Positions 1 through 6,428 of a stretch of DNA of 6,562 nucleotides are shown one piece after another. The notes beneath the pieces are model-generated. The model worked only from the letters and a program-made list of their open reading frames with translations. It was not told the DNA's origin and did not search any database. The stretch is from TCS-49 sp964442515 (GTDB taxonomy: Bacteria; Campylobacterota; Campylobacteria; Campylobacterales; Sulfurovaceae): NCBI GenBank assembly GCA_964442515.1, contig CAYUAC010000109.1:1-6562 (forward strand), written 5' to 3'. The position numbers and the translations under genes were made by a program. Numbering within the stretch: the first letter of the stretch is position 1; every line of letters begins with the position of its first letter.

Positions 1-35
1 GATTTCATTAACCATAAACACATACAATCTGTTAG

Positions 36-41
36 TATAAA
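36..41 (+). promoter_or_regulatory. candidate -10 element (TATAAA) upstream of the sulfide dehydrogenase pair
   Basis: The 64 bases before the first gene are AT-rich and contain TATAAA, about 24 bases upstream of the start codon. Campylobacterota sigma-70 promoters usually have a clear -10 box and a poorly conserved, T/A-rich -35 region, and this fits. No good -35 hexamer is seen at 16-18 bases upstream, and the window starts too close to judge further elements. This is the only plausible promoter for the first two genes that lies inside the window. Confidence 0.3.
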
Positions 42-54
42 ATAAAATTATAAC

Positions 55-58
55 GGAG
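55..58 (+). promoter_or_regulatory. ribosome binding site GGAG for the small exported protein
   Basis: GGAG lies six bases before the ATG at 65, an ideal Shine-Dalgarno spacing. It supports that start, which is directly followed by a signal-peptide-like sequence. Confidence 0.7.
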
Positions 59-64
59 TTTTCA

Positions 65-424
65 ATGAAACAACTGTTGGCAGCCATTGTGCTAAGCGCT
101 TCGCTGTATGCCGGAGGCAGCGCCGAAATGGGCAAAACAATCTATAAAACCTTCATGCGTGATGAACTGGGCTACATCGGCGACCGCTTTACCGAACAGT
201 ACAACGCCAAAAAGTGGAAAGAGCTTTTTGCCGGGGACGCAGAAAAAGTCAAAGAGCTTTTTGGTACAACTCCGAAACTGCGAAAGTTTTTCAACCGAGA
301 CGATATCGATAAATTCCTGCCGCATTTGGAAGCTTTTGCCGTGTATTACGCCAAAGACAGCGGCTACGTGCCAAACTGTGACGAACTCAGCGAGTGGGAA
401 CTTGAACGAAGGGATACAGAATGA
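65..424 (+). CDS. small Sec-exported protein in the fccA position, without haem motif
   Basis: This encodes 119 residues. The start has GGAG at the right distance, and residues 1-20 form a Sec signal peptide: Lys at position 2, a hydrophobic core (LLAAIVLSASLYA) and a likely cleavage after GGSA. The mature part is about 99 residues, mostly helical, charged, and rich in Lys, Glu and aromatic residues. The stop overlaps the start of fccB by four bases (ATGA), so translation of the two is probably coupled and the products probably act together in the periplasm. In classical flavocytochrome c sulfide dehydrogenase, a small c-type cytochrome (FccA) is encoded just before fccB, and this gene has that place, size and export route. 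It has no CXXCH motif and only one cysteine (Cys105, in YVPNC), so it cannot bind haem c in the normal way. The layout of an early GK-x-IY segment, a middle W-x-x-LF and a late Y-A-x-D-S-G-x-V-P-x-C recalls small cytochrome-like proteins of Campylobacterota. That resemblance is from memory and uncertain. It could be a haem-less relative of FccA, a chaperone or anchor for FccB, or an unrelated protein. Confidence 0.85.
   Translation: MKQLLAAIVLSASLYAGGSAEMGKTIYKTFMRDELGYIGDRFTEQYNAKKWKELFAGDAEKVKELFGTTPKLRKFFNRDDIDKFLPHLEAFAVYYAKDSGYVPNCDELSEWELERRDTE
409..414 (+). promoter_or_regulatory. ribosome binding site AAGGGA for fccB, inside the upstream gene
   Basis: AAGGGA ends six bases before the fccB ATG at 421 and lies within the last codons of the preceding gene. 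Together with the ATGA overlap it fixes the fccB start and suggests coupled translation. Confidence 0.55.
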
Positions 425-1725
425 ATCTGCCACGAAGACGTCTGCTGCAATATGGCGCGGCAAGTGCGGCTATTTTAGGTTTTCCGGCAAGTGTAAGCGC
501 AAAGCGCACCCCGCAAAAGGGCAAAAAAGTCGTCATCTGCGGCGGCGGCTTTGCCGGTCTCAGTGTCGCCAAGCATCTTAAGCAGCGCAATCCCGACACC
601 GATGTCACCGTCATCGAGCAAAAACAGCTTTTTATATCCTGTCCGCTTTCTAACGTCTGGCTGGGAGATGAAAAGGAGGTTGCTTTCAGGCAGCTGGTCT
701 TTAGCTACCACGGCCCTGCCCAAAAATATGGCTATGAAGTTGTAAATGCCGTTATAACAGGCTTTGACCGTCAAAAGCAGCTAGTGCATACGACCAAAGG
801 AACGGTAGCGTACGATTACCTTGTGCTCAGTCCGGGTATCGGATATGATTATTCTAAACTCACAAAAGATGCATCCAAAGCCGCAAAAATCCGGCGCTTT
901 TGCCCTCCCGCGATGCAGGCTTCGGGGGAGCACCTGCTGATCAAAGAGGTGCTGCGCGATTTTACCGGCGGCAATTTTATCATTTCTTTGCCTAGCGGAG
1001 TTTATCGCTGTCCTCCCGGTCCTTATGAACGGGCTTGTATGGTTGCAAACTATTTTAAAAACAATAATATCGACGCCAAAGTCGTGGTTTTGGACCCCAG
1101 AGAAAAACCCGCCACAAAAGCCAAAGGGTTTTTAGAAGCGTTTGAGGGGATATACAAAGACTATGTCCGTTATATTCCAAACGCTACGATCAATGATGTC
1201 AATCTGGATGAAAAAAGCGTGGATATCACCGTCTTTGACAAAGACAGCTTTTCAATGAAAGAAGAACGCATCGCTTACGCATTTGCCAATATTATCCCCG
1301 AAAACACCGCATCGCCGATGATCAAGTTAGCAGGCATTGAACATGTCGCCGCAGGCTGGGCGACGATAGAGGAACCCGGCTTTCGGAGTGTAAGCGACGA
1401 TAAAGTCTACGTCGTCGGTGACGCGATCAATTCGCAGTATCCAAAAAGCGCGCATATGGCCAATTCGTGCGCAAAGCTGGCGGCAAAGGATTTAGCCTAC
1501 CGCTGTGCCGGCAAAACGTACGATCCCTACAGCGACACGCCCTCAAACATCTGCTTTTCCATGGTCCAGACCCGTCCCAAAAAAGGAATCGTCGTACACC
1601 ACTGGGTCGAATATGAAGATAAGCAGATCAATATAGAGGCAAAAGAAAGCAATGAGATCAGCAAAGAAACGGGCGGAAGCATCAAGGATTGGTACAAAGG
1701 ATTGATCGCAGATATATTTGAGTGA
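421..1725 (+). CDS. fccB: flavocytochrome c sulfide dehydrogenase, flavoprotein subunit (FccB/SoxF family)
   Basis: This periplasmic FAD enzyme of 434 residues oxidises sulfide to sulfur or polysulfide and passes electrons to a c-type cytochrome. Residues 1-27 look like a Tat signal (PRRRLLQYG, then a weakly hydrophobic stretch ending SVSA), as expected for a protein exported with its flavin. A Rossmann FAD-binding motif follows at about 37-46 (VVICGGGFAG). Cys74 in FISCPLSN matches the cysteine that binds FAD covalently (Cys42 of the Allochromatium enzyme). Cys197 in RCPPGPYERA and Cys378 in NICFSMV match the redox-active pair (Cys161 and Cys337), and the spacings of 123 and 181 residues are close to the 119 and 176 of the reference. 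The second FAD motif is VYVVGDA (329-335), followed by the family signature PKSAH (341-345). The last 70 or so residues form the FCSD-type C-terminal domain. The mature length, about 407, is normal. Additional cysteines are Cys40, Cys161, Cys206, Cys350 and Cys362. The gene is coupled to the small exported protein before it, and no haem-bearing subunit is present here. SoxF, which assists the Sox system, belongs to the same family and cannot be excluded. Confidence 0.93.
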   Translation: MNLPRRRLLQYGAASAAILGFPASVSAKRTPQKGKKVVICGGGFAGLSVAKHLKQRNPDTDVTVIEQKQLFISCPLSNVWLGDEKEVAFRQLVFSYHGPAQKYGYEVVNAVITGFDRQKQLVHTTKGTVAYDYLVLSPGIGYDYSKLTKDASKAAKIRRFCPPAMQASGEHLLIKEVLRDFTGGNFIISLPSGVYRCPPGPYERACMVANYFKNNNIDAKVVVLDPREKPATKAKGFLEAFEGIYKDYVRYIPNATINDVNLDEKSVDITVFDKDSFSMKEERIAYAFANIIPENTASPMIKLAGIEHVAAGWATIEEPGFRSVSDDKVYVVGDAINSQYPKSAHMANSCAKLAAKDLAYRCAGKTYDPYSDTPSNICFSMVQTRPKKGIVVHHWVEYEDKQINIEAKESNEISKETGGSIKDWYKGLIADIFE

Positions 1726-1732
1726 TTTTTTC

Positions 1733-1740
1733 GATAAAAT
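1733..1740 (+). promoter_or_regulatory. possible -10 element (GATAAAAT) before pyrC
   Basis: The 38-base gap between fccB and pyrC begins with a run of six T and contains GATAAAAT about 23 bases before the pyrC start. This resembles an AT-rich -10 box and could give pyrC its own transcription start. The gap holds no hairpin, so there is no terminator to stop read-through from fccB. It may equally be ordinary AT-rich spacer. Confidence 0.22.
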
Positions 1741-1752
1741 ATCACAAAAAGT

Positions 1753-1757
1753 AAGGA
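1753..1757 (+). promoter_or_regulatory. ribosome binding site AAGGA for pyrC
   Basis: AAGGA lies six bases before the ATG at 1764, at the optimal spacing. It fixes this start, which places the metal-binding HLHLR motif at residues 12-16 as in other PyrC proteins. Confidence 0.7.
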
Positions 1758-1763
1758 CGTTTC

Positions 1764-2753
1764 ATGACTTTGACGCTTCACTCCCCGCTTGATATGCACC
1801 TGCACCTGCGCCAGGAGGCGATGCTGGAAAAAATAGCCCCCTGCAGCAACGATTTTGCCGGGGCCATTATCATGCCAAACACCGTCCCGCCGGTGACTGA
1901 CAAAGAGGCTCTGCTTGCGTACAAAGACCATATACTGGCACATACAAATGATTTTACACCCTATATGACGCTTTTTTTCAAAGACAGTTACGACAAAGCT
2001 TTTTTGCAAAGCGTTCGTGAGGATATTACGGCGATCAAACTTTACCCGGCGGGCATTACTACCAACAGCAGCGAAGGCGTCAGCGGCTTTGACATAGACG
2101 CCCTTTCTCCCACGCTTGAAGCCATGAGCGATCTTGGCATCCCCCTGTGCGTACACGGGGAAACGGACGGCTTTGTGATGGAGCGGGAAGCTGAGTTTAT
2201 GCCCATCTATGAGCGCATCGCCAAAGCGTTTCCCAAACTTACCATCATCATGGAACACATCACCACCAAAGACGCGGCAGATCTGCTTGACAAATATGAC
2301 AACCTGCACGCCACCGTTACGCTGCACCATCTGTATATCACCCTTGATGATGTCGCCGGCGGTATGCTGCGTCCCCACCTGTTTTGCAAACCCATCGCCA
2401 AGCGGCCCGTTGACAGGGATGCGTTGCTGGATCTGGCGCTAAACGCGCATCCAAAGGTGATGTTTGGCAGCGACTCCGCACCCCATCCAAGAGAGAAAAA
2501 AGAAGCCTGCGGCTGCGCGGCCGGGGTTTTTACCGCTCCCGTGGCGCTGCCCGCACTTGCCCAGCTGTTTGAAACCCGCGGCAAGCTGCAAAATCTGCAA
2601 GCCTTTGTCAGCGACAACGCTAAAAAGATTTACGGCATCACGCCAGGGCCAAAGCAGATCGTTTTGGAGAAAAAACCCTTTGAAGTCCCGGCTGATTATA
2701 ACGGGGTGGTACCGATGTTTGCGGGCCAGAGCCTGCAGTGGAGCGTGGTTTAG
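1764..2753 (+). CDS. pyrC: dihydroorotase PyrC
   Basis: This is the cytoplasmic zinc enzyme of de novo pyrimidine synthesis, which interconverts N-carbamoyl-L-aspartate and L-dihydroorotate. The product has 329 residues, slightly shorter than E. coli PyrC (348), which is also the closest type. All catalytic landmarks are visible. His12 and His14 in DMHLHLR bind zinc, with Arg16 for substrate. Asn39 in IIMPNT contacts the substrate. Lys92 in IKLYPAG is the lysine that is carbamylated to bridge the metals. His131 (CVHGE) and His165 (MEHIT) are further metal ligands, and Asp237 in FGSDSAPH is the catalytic aspartate. The gene should therefore be active. It follows fccB by 38 bases on the same strand and could be cotranscribed with it, although the functions are unrelated. 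Its end overlaps the earliest possible start of the permease gene that follows. No pyrimidine-responsive leader can be seen. Confidence 0.96.
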   Translation: MTLTLHSPLDMHLHLRQEAMLEKIAPCSNDFAGAIIMPNTVPPVTDKEALLAYKDHILAHTNDFTPYMTLFFKDSYDKAFLQSVREDITAIKLYPAGITTNSSEGVSGFDIDALSPTLEAMSDLGIPLCVHGETDGFVMEREAEFMPIYERIAKAFPKLTIIMEHITTKDAADLLDKYDNLHATVTLHHLYITLDDVAGGMLRPHLFCKPIAKRPVDRDALLDLALNAHPKVMFGSDSAPHPREKKEACGCAAGVFTAPVALPALAQLFETRGKLQNLQAFVSDNAKKIYGITPGPKQIVLEKKPFEVPADYNGVVPMFAGQSLQWSVV

Positions 2754-3859
2754 CCGTGGTTTTTAACATAGGCGCGTTTTACTTTTTTTACTTTGCCATC
2801 ATCGGGGTATATGTGATCTTTATGCCCCAGGTGTCAAAGATGGTAGGCTACAGCCCCTTTGAGGTGGGCGTTATCTTTGCCTCGGCACCATTGATGCGCT
2901 TTGTCGTGCCCTTTTTCTTTCGCCGCTGGTTTGAGTTGACCCCCAGGGTTTTCAACCTCTCTTTGCTGATAGCTTTGCTTTCGACGCTGTCGTTTTTTGT
3001 CACTATTGAAAACTTTTACCTGTTTTTACTTTCCAATCTGCTGTTTGGCATCACTCTTTCGCTTTCGCTGCCGTACGTGGAAGCTATCAGCCTTGAGATT
3101 GTTTCCAAAGAGCGCTACGGCAAGGTCCGGCTGTTTGGCTCGATCGGGTTTATGATAATCGCACTGGTGCTTGGAAAGTTTTTGGATTCGCCTGAACAGG
3201 CCATCGCCTTTATCGCGGGCGTAACTTTTTGTACGATGTTTTTTGGGATGCGTATTATCGCCGGGGTCAAAAAGCAGGTCAAACAAAGCCGCGCGCCAAG
3301 CGGCGAGCACTTTTCACTGCTAAAATTCTGGCCCTTCTGGGTGAGTGCGTTTTTGATGCAGCTGAGCTTTGGCGGATTTTATCAGTTTTTTACGATCTAC
3401 GAACTGGACAAGGGCGTGGATATGGAAGTGATCAGCTGGATGTGGAGCTTTGGGGTATTGTGTGAAGTGGTGATGCTGTATTTCCAGGGTCCGCTTTTGA
3501 AAAAAAACCTTTTGACCCTGCTGCAGATCAGCATCGCGCTGACGTCCTTTCGATGGTTTATGCTCTATATCTACGGCGACTCGGTACCGGCCGTTTTTGC
3601 ATCGCAAGCCATCCACGCCTTTAGTTTCGCGCTGTATCATACCGCCGCGATCAGCTACGTTTTTATCCTCTACAGCAATAAAAAGCTGGCTCAGCAGTTT
3701 TTTCTGGGCATCGCTTTTGGTCTGGGCGCGTTTGTGGGTTCTATCACCGCCGGGATTATGTACGGCCCTTATCTATTCCTGTTTGAAGCGGGCGCGGCGT
3801 TTTTAGCCTTTGCGGTGCTGTTTGTTCAAAAGCGCCGTGAGCGGGCGGTGCTGGGGTAG
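2738..3859 (+). CDS. major facilitator superfamily permease (MFS_1-like, HcaT/NupG-type)
   Basis: This integral inner-membrane protein of up to 373 residues has about 11-12 hydrophobic helices and a polar central loop at about 176-195 (GVKKQVKQ onward), the usual six-plus-six layout. The segments RLFGSIGF (131-138) and Q-x-x-HAFSFALYHTAA (290-304) are typical of the MFS_1-like group that contains the phenylpropionate transporter HcaT and proton-linked nucleoside symporters. The substrate cannot be read from the sequence. The usual loop 2-3 signature (G-x-x-x-D-R) is degenerate here (FFFRRWFELTPR). Two starts are possible, both GTG. The first, at 2738, overlaps pyrC by 16 bases. The second, at 2756, lies two bases after the pyrC stop, with GGAG 12 bases upstream, and starts directly at the first membrane helix. 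The second gives 367 residues and may be the true start; the longer form is reported. The close link to pyrC suggests cotranscription and hints, weakly, at a pyrimidine-related substrate. The stop lies one base from the stop of the convergent gene. Confidence 0.88.
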   Translation: MERGLAVVFNIGAFYFFYFAIIGVYVIFMPQVSKMVGYSPFEVGVIFASAPLMRFVVPFFFRRWFELTPRVFNLSLLIALLSTLSFFVTIENFYLFLLSNLLFGITLSLSLPYVEAISLEIVSKERYGKVRLFGSIGFMIIALVLGKFLDSPEQAIAFIAGVTFCTMFFGMRIIAGVKKQVKQSRAPSGEHFSLLKFWPFWVSAFLMQLSFGGFYQFFTIYELDKGVDMEVISWMWSFGVLCEVVMLYFQGPLLKKNLLTLLQISIALTSFRWFMLYIYGDSVPAVFASQAIHAFSFALYHTAAISYVFILYSNKKLAQQFFLGIAFGLGAFVGSITAGIMYGPYLFLFEAGAAFLAFAVLFVQKRRERAVLG

Positions 3860-3860
3860 C

Positions 3861-6428
3861 TTACCGCGTCTGCAGTGCGAACGTGACTTTGCGCGTATCG
3901 TTTTGAAGCTGCTTTTGGGTTGTGATACGTTTTGCTTCGATGTTGCTTGCCTGCAAATACGCTTGCACCGCCTGCATCCTCTGGCGTGCCAAGTTTTCCA
4001 GGCTGCCTGAAGGCAGCGGCAGCTTGTCCACCACTGCTTGACGAAGGGCTTGATGAGGCGTAGTCGTATTATTGTCTTTGGCCGGGGATACTTCCAGTTT
4101 TTCCGCCAGACTGGCCAGCTTCATTTCCCGCAGCTTTTGTTCCAGCAACTCCTGTTTAAGGGCGGCTGCATCTTGTTGCTCATCATAACCGCCCCTTAAG
4201 CGCAGCTGCAGTCCGGGCCGCCGGATCAGCGCGCTTACCAGCGCGTCAAGCTTTTGTTTTTGGGCTTTATTCAGTTTATAACTGCCCGGATCAAAGCGGC
4301 TGAAAGCAAGCTTGTCACCATCAAAACCCACCAGGTTAGCAAGCATCGAAAAAGGCGAAGCCGCTGCTTTGGTAATAACGTTGGCCAAGACGGTGGGGAT
4401 GAGGTTGCGTACCGAAAAATCAGGGGCGCTTAGGTCATTGCTGATATCAATATCCAGATCGATGACTTTGTTTCGATCCTGAAGCAGGGCGATAGCCAGG
4501 TTCATGGGTACTCTTTTAGCCTTGGACCGGGGCAGATGATCGCTTACTTGCAAGTGTCTGATAAGGACGTTGTTAACCGCCTCAAGCTGTCTGTTTGCAA
4601 CGGTATAATCAAAGTCCAGATCCATCCGCCCCTGCAGCAGTTTCCTGCCAAGCGTGTTTGTACTGTACGCACTCAGAGGCTGCAGGTTGAACCCTTCCAC
4701 TTTTCCTTCTGCGCTGAAATCTTGCAGCGGATCAAAGACGTCGGCGGAAGCTTTGGCACTTATAACCCCGTAGTCGCCTACTTGCGAGTGCAGGGAAAAA
4801 TCGCTGCGCACTCCCCGCTGAATGAGCGAAGCGTTCAGATCAAGGGCGTGCAGGTTGAGTATGCTTTCAGGCTGCGTAGTGTTGTCGATATAGCGGATAC
4901 CGGCGTTTGTCACAGCGGTTTCTTGCAGGGCAAATGACATAGACGCTTTGTTTGAAGCAGAGTTGTTTTGCTCTCTTCTTTTCAAAAGCTTTGCCGCATT
5001 TAATCCCGCTGAACTCTTTCTTAGGTGCAGCATAGGCGTTTGCAGTGAGAGTTTTTGCAGCGCTACTATGTTTGGCTTATAGGAAAAGCCCTGTATTTCA
5101 AGGCTTTTTGCACGCAACAAAGGCAGCTGCCCGCTGTTGATATCGATATCTTCAACTGCCGCGTCACCGTGCAGCCGCAGGGTATTGTTTTGATCCAGCG
5201 TAATGTCGCTTTGACTTTGCAGGTGGGCGTTATGTATACGCAGGTTGGCATAAGGTTGTATATACGCGTTATAGCGGCTTAAATCCAGGTTTTGTGTCTG
5301 AAGCTGCGCTTCAAGGTGCGGATTTTGCAGGTTTGTTCTAGCTTTGACAGCGATCATCTCCTGCTGTTTTTGCAGCGTGGCGGCGAGGTTAAAATCCTGA
5401 TTGATTGAAAAATCACGCAGTTTGATTTCTGCTTTGTCAAAGTCGTGGGCAAACGCTTTTTGCAAAAACTGATCATAAAATGTCGGGTTCTGTGCCTGCA
5501 GGGATGCATGGTTGCTTTGCAGACCAAAACGCTTGCCAAACTGCATCCGCAGGTCTTTGGCTGTAAAATTTACTTCTTTGCTGCCAAAGATTTTTTTGCC
5601 GTCCATTAAGAGTCGGGGCCGGTGCAGTCCCGCATCCACCGCGGGCAGCTGCAGGAAAAATCTTCCATCGCTTCGCAGCATGGCACGGGTTTGCAGCCAG
5701 GCAGTGCCTGCCTGCGGCGTTACGGGAAGGTTTGGCAGCAGGTCTTTGAGCGCGCGTAGTTTCATATCCCGCCAGTCGATCCTGGCAGTGGCGGCCAGGG
5801 GAACGGGACGCAGGTTGCCGTTGAGTGTGAGGGTGCCAAACGTATCCAGATCAAATCTGGCGGTATAATCGCTTTGTACCCCCGGTGTAAAGGAGACATT
5901 ATTGACATGCAGATCAAGCGGCCCGATGCTTTGGGTGTAGGGGACGTGTCGTGCATTGTCGGTGAAGGTAAGATAGGTTTGGCTGATTTCCCCTTTATCC
6001 AGCGTGATCTTCCAGGGGGTTTGCCGGGTGTTTTGTGTTGTATTTTCATTCTTTCTGCTTTGAAATACAGAAAGAAAGTTTAACCTGCTGTTGGCGTCAA
6101 GTGTGGCATGAAGAATCAATCCCTTTATATCCAGCTTCTGTATTGCCACTGTTTTTTGCAGCAGCGCCCACGGGGAGAGATCGATGGTAAAAGATTGCAG
6201 TGCCAGCAGCTCTTTTTGCTCATGTATAAGCTGCAGGTTTTGTATTTTGGCTTGGAACAAAAAGGGGTGGAAACTGATATTTTTCACCGATGCGTTGACG
6301 GCATAGCGGTGCTGCATCTGTTGCTGCAAAGCCGTCTTTGCCAGGTAGGGCAGCAGGAAAAATCCCGTCGCCGCGTAAAGACTGATTAATGAGGCCGCGA
6401 TGATGGAAGTAAGCGCTGTTTTTGACAT
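3861..6428 (-). CDS. DUF748 / AsmA-like large periplasmic envelope protein
   Basis: The product has 855 residues. Residues about 8-30 form one hydrophobic helix (IIAASLISLYAATGFFLLPYL) that acts as an uncleaved membrane anchor, so the rest should be periplasmic. The body has repeated short beta-strand units (such as VNNVSFTPG and LSLQTPMLHL) of the AsmA/YhdP/TamB type, which in other proteins build long beta grooves linked to outer-membrane lipid transport or assembly. The region from about 640 to 720 carries the DUF748 hallmark: LLQDRNKVIDLDI, then IPTVLANVITKAAASPFSMLANLVG, then FDPGS. The FDPGSYKLNKAQKQKLDAL stretch and the following LRLRGGYDEQQD resemble the start of an OmpA-like fold. 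Residues about 752-779 are a likely coiled coil (LKQELLEQKLREMKLASLAEKLE). The protein is rich in Gln and contains no cysteine at all. The ATG directly follows the TAA of the YciH-like gene, with only a weak GGAAG 12 bases upstream, so translational coupling is likely. The exact function is unknown; a role in envelope lipid or protein homeostasis is inferred from family. Confidence 0.9.
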   Translation of the reverse strand: MSKTALTSIIAASLISLYAATGFFLLPYLAKTALQQQMQHRYAVNASVKNISFHPFLFQAKIQNLQLIHEQKELLALQSFTIDLSPWALLQKTVAIQKLDIKGLILHATLDANSRLNFLSVFQSRKNENTTQNTRQTPWKITLDKGEISQTYLTFTDNARHVPYTQSIGPLDLHVNNVSFTPGVQSDYTARFDLDTFGTLTLNGNLRPVPLAATARIDWRDMKLRALKDLLPNLPVTPQAGTAWLQTRAMLRSDGRFFLQLPAVDAGLHRPRLLMDGKKIFGSKEVNFTAKDLRMQFGKRFGLQSNHASLQAQNPTFYDQFLQKAFAHDFDKAEIKLRDFSINQDFNLAATLQKQQEMIAVKARTNLQNPHLEAQLQTQNLDLSRYNAYIQPYANLRIHNAHLQSQSDITLDQNNTLRLHGDAAVEDIDINSGQLPLLRAKSLEIQGFSYKPNIVALQKLSLQTPMLHLRKSSAGLNAAKLLKRREQNNSASNKASMSFALQETAVTNAGIRYIDNTTQPESILNLHALDLNASLIQRGVRSDFSLHSQVGDYGVISAKASADVFDPLQDFSAEGKVEGFNLQPLSAYSTNTLGRKLLQGRMDLDFDYTVANRQLEAVNNVLIRHLQVSDHLPRSKAKRVPMNLAIALLQDRNKVIDLDIDISNDLSAPDFSVRNLIPTVLANVITKAAASPFSMLANLVGFDGDKLAFSRFDPGSYKLNKAQKQKLDALVSALIRRPGLQLRLRGGYDEQQDAAALKQELLEQKLREMKLASLAEKLEVSPAKDNNTTTPHQALRQAVVDKLPLPSGSLENLARQRMQAVQAYLQASNIEAKRITTQKQLQNDTRKVTFALQTR
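4002..4017. repeat. short perfect inverted repeat (6-bp arms, 4-base loop) near the 3' end of the DUF748 gene
   Basis: GCTGCC, a TGAA loop and GGCAGC form a GC-rich stem. It lies about 145 bases beyond the permease stop, inside the opposing gene. On the + strand no T-run follows, so it is not a standard intrinsic terminator. It could slow or end read-through transcripts from the permease, or be a chance product of codon use (it codes within LPLPSGS on the - strand). Confidence 0.4.
6049..6076. repeat. perfect 9-bp inverted repeat inside the DUF748 gene
   Basis: TTCTTTCTG and CAGAAAGAA are separated by 10 bases. The repeat lies about 350 bases into the DUF748 reading frame, around residues 118-127 (LSVFQSRKNE), and could form a hairpin in the mRNA. 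The stem is AT-rich and modest in strength. No function can be assigned, and chance is quite possible. Confidence 0.45.

Noticed and set aside
1..64. Leader before the first gene considered as a riboswitch or end of an upstream gene
   Set aside because: It is too short and AT-rich, with no structured element and no supported reading frame ending there.
92..463. Open frame of 123 codons on the - strand over the small exported protein
   Set aside because: The + strand gene has a good ribosome site, a signal peptide and the ATGA overlap with fccB. The antisense frame has none of these.
108..581. Alternative + frame over the first two genes, considered as a frameshifted cytochrome subunit
   Set aside because: It contains no CXXCH motif and reads as low-complexity Ser/Lys/Arg-rich shadow sequence.
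1726..1763. Run of six T after the fccB stop considered as an intrinsic terminator
   Set aside because: No stem precedes it; the upstream bases GATATATTTGAGTGA form no stable hairpin.
1527..2378. Long open frame on the - strand (283 codons) across the end of fccB and start of pyrC
   Set aside because: It lies antisense to two well-supported genes, its translation shows no recognisable domain, and it has no convincing ribosome site. It is a shadow of the codon pattern on the + strand.
4536..4937. Open frame of 133 codons on the + strand inside the DUF748 gene
   Set aside because: It is antisense to a gene with clear family motifs, and its translation has no signal, domain or upstream ribosome site.
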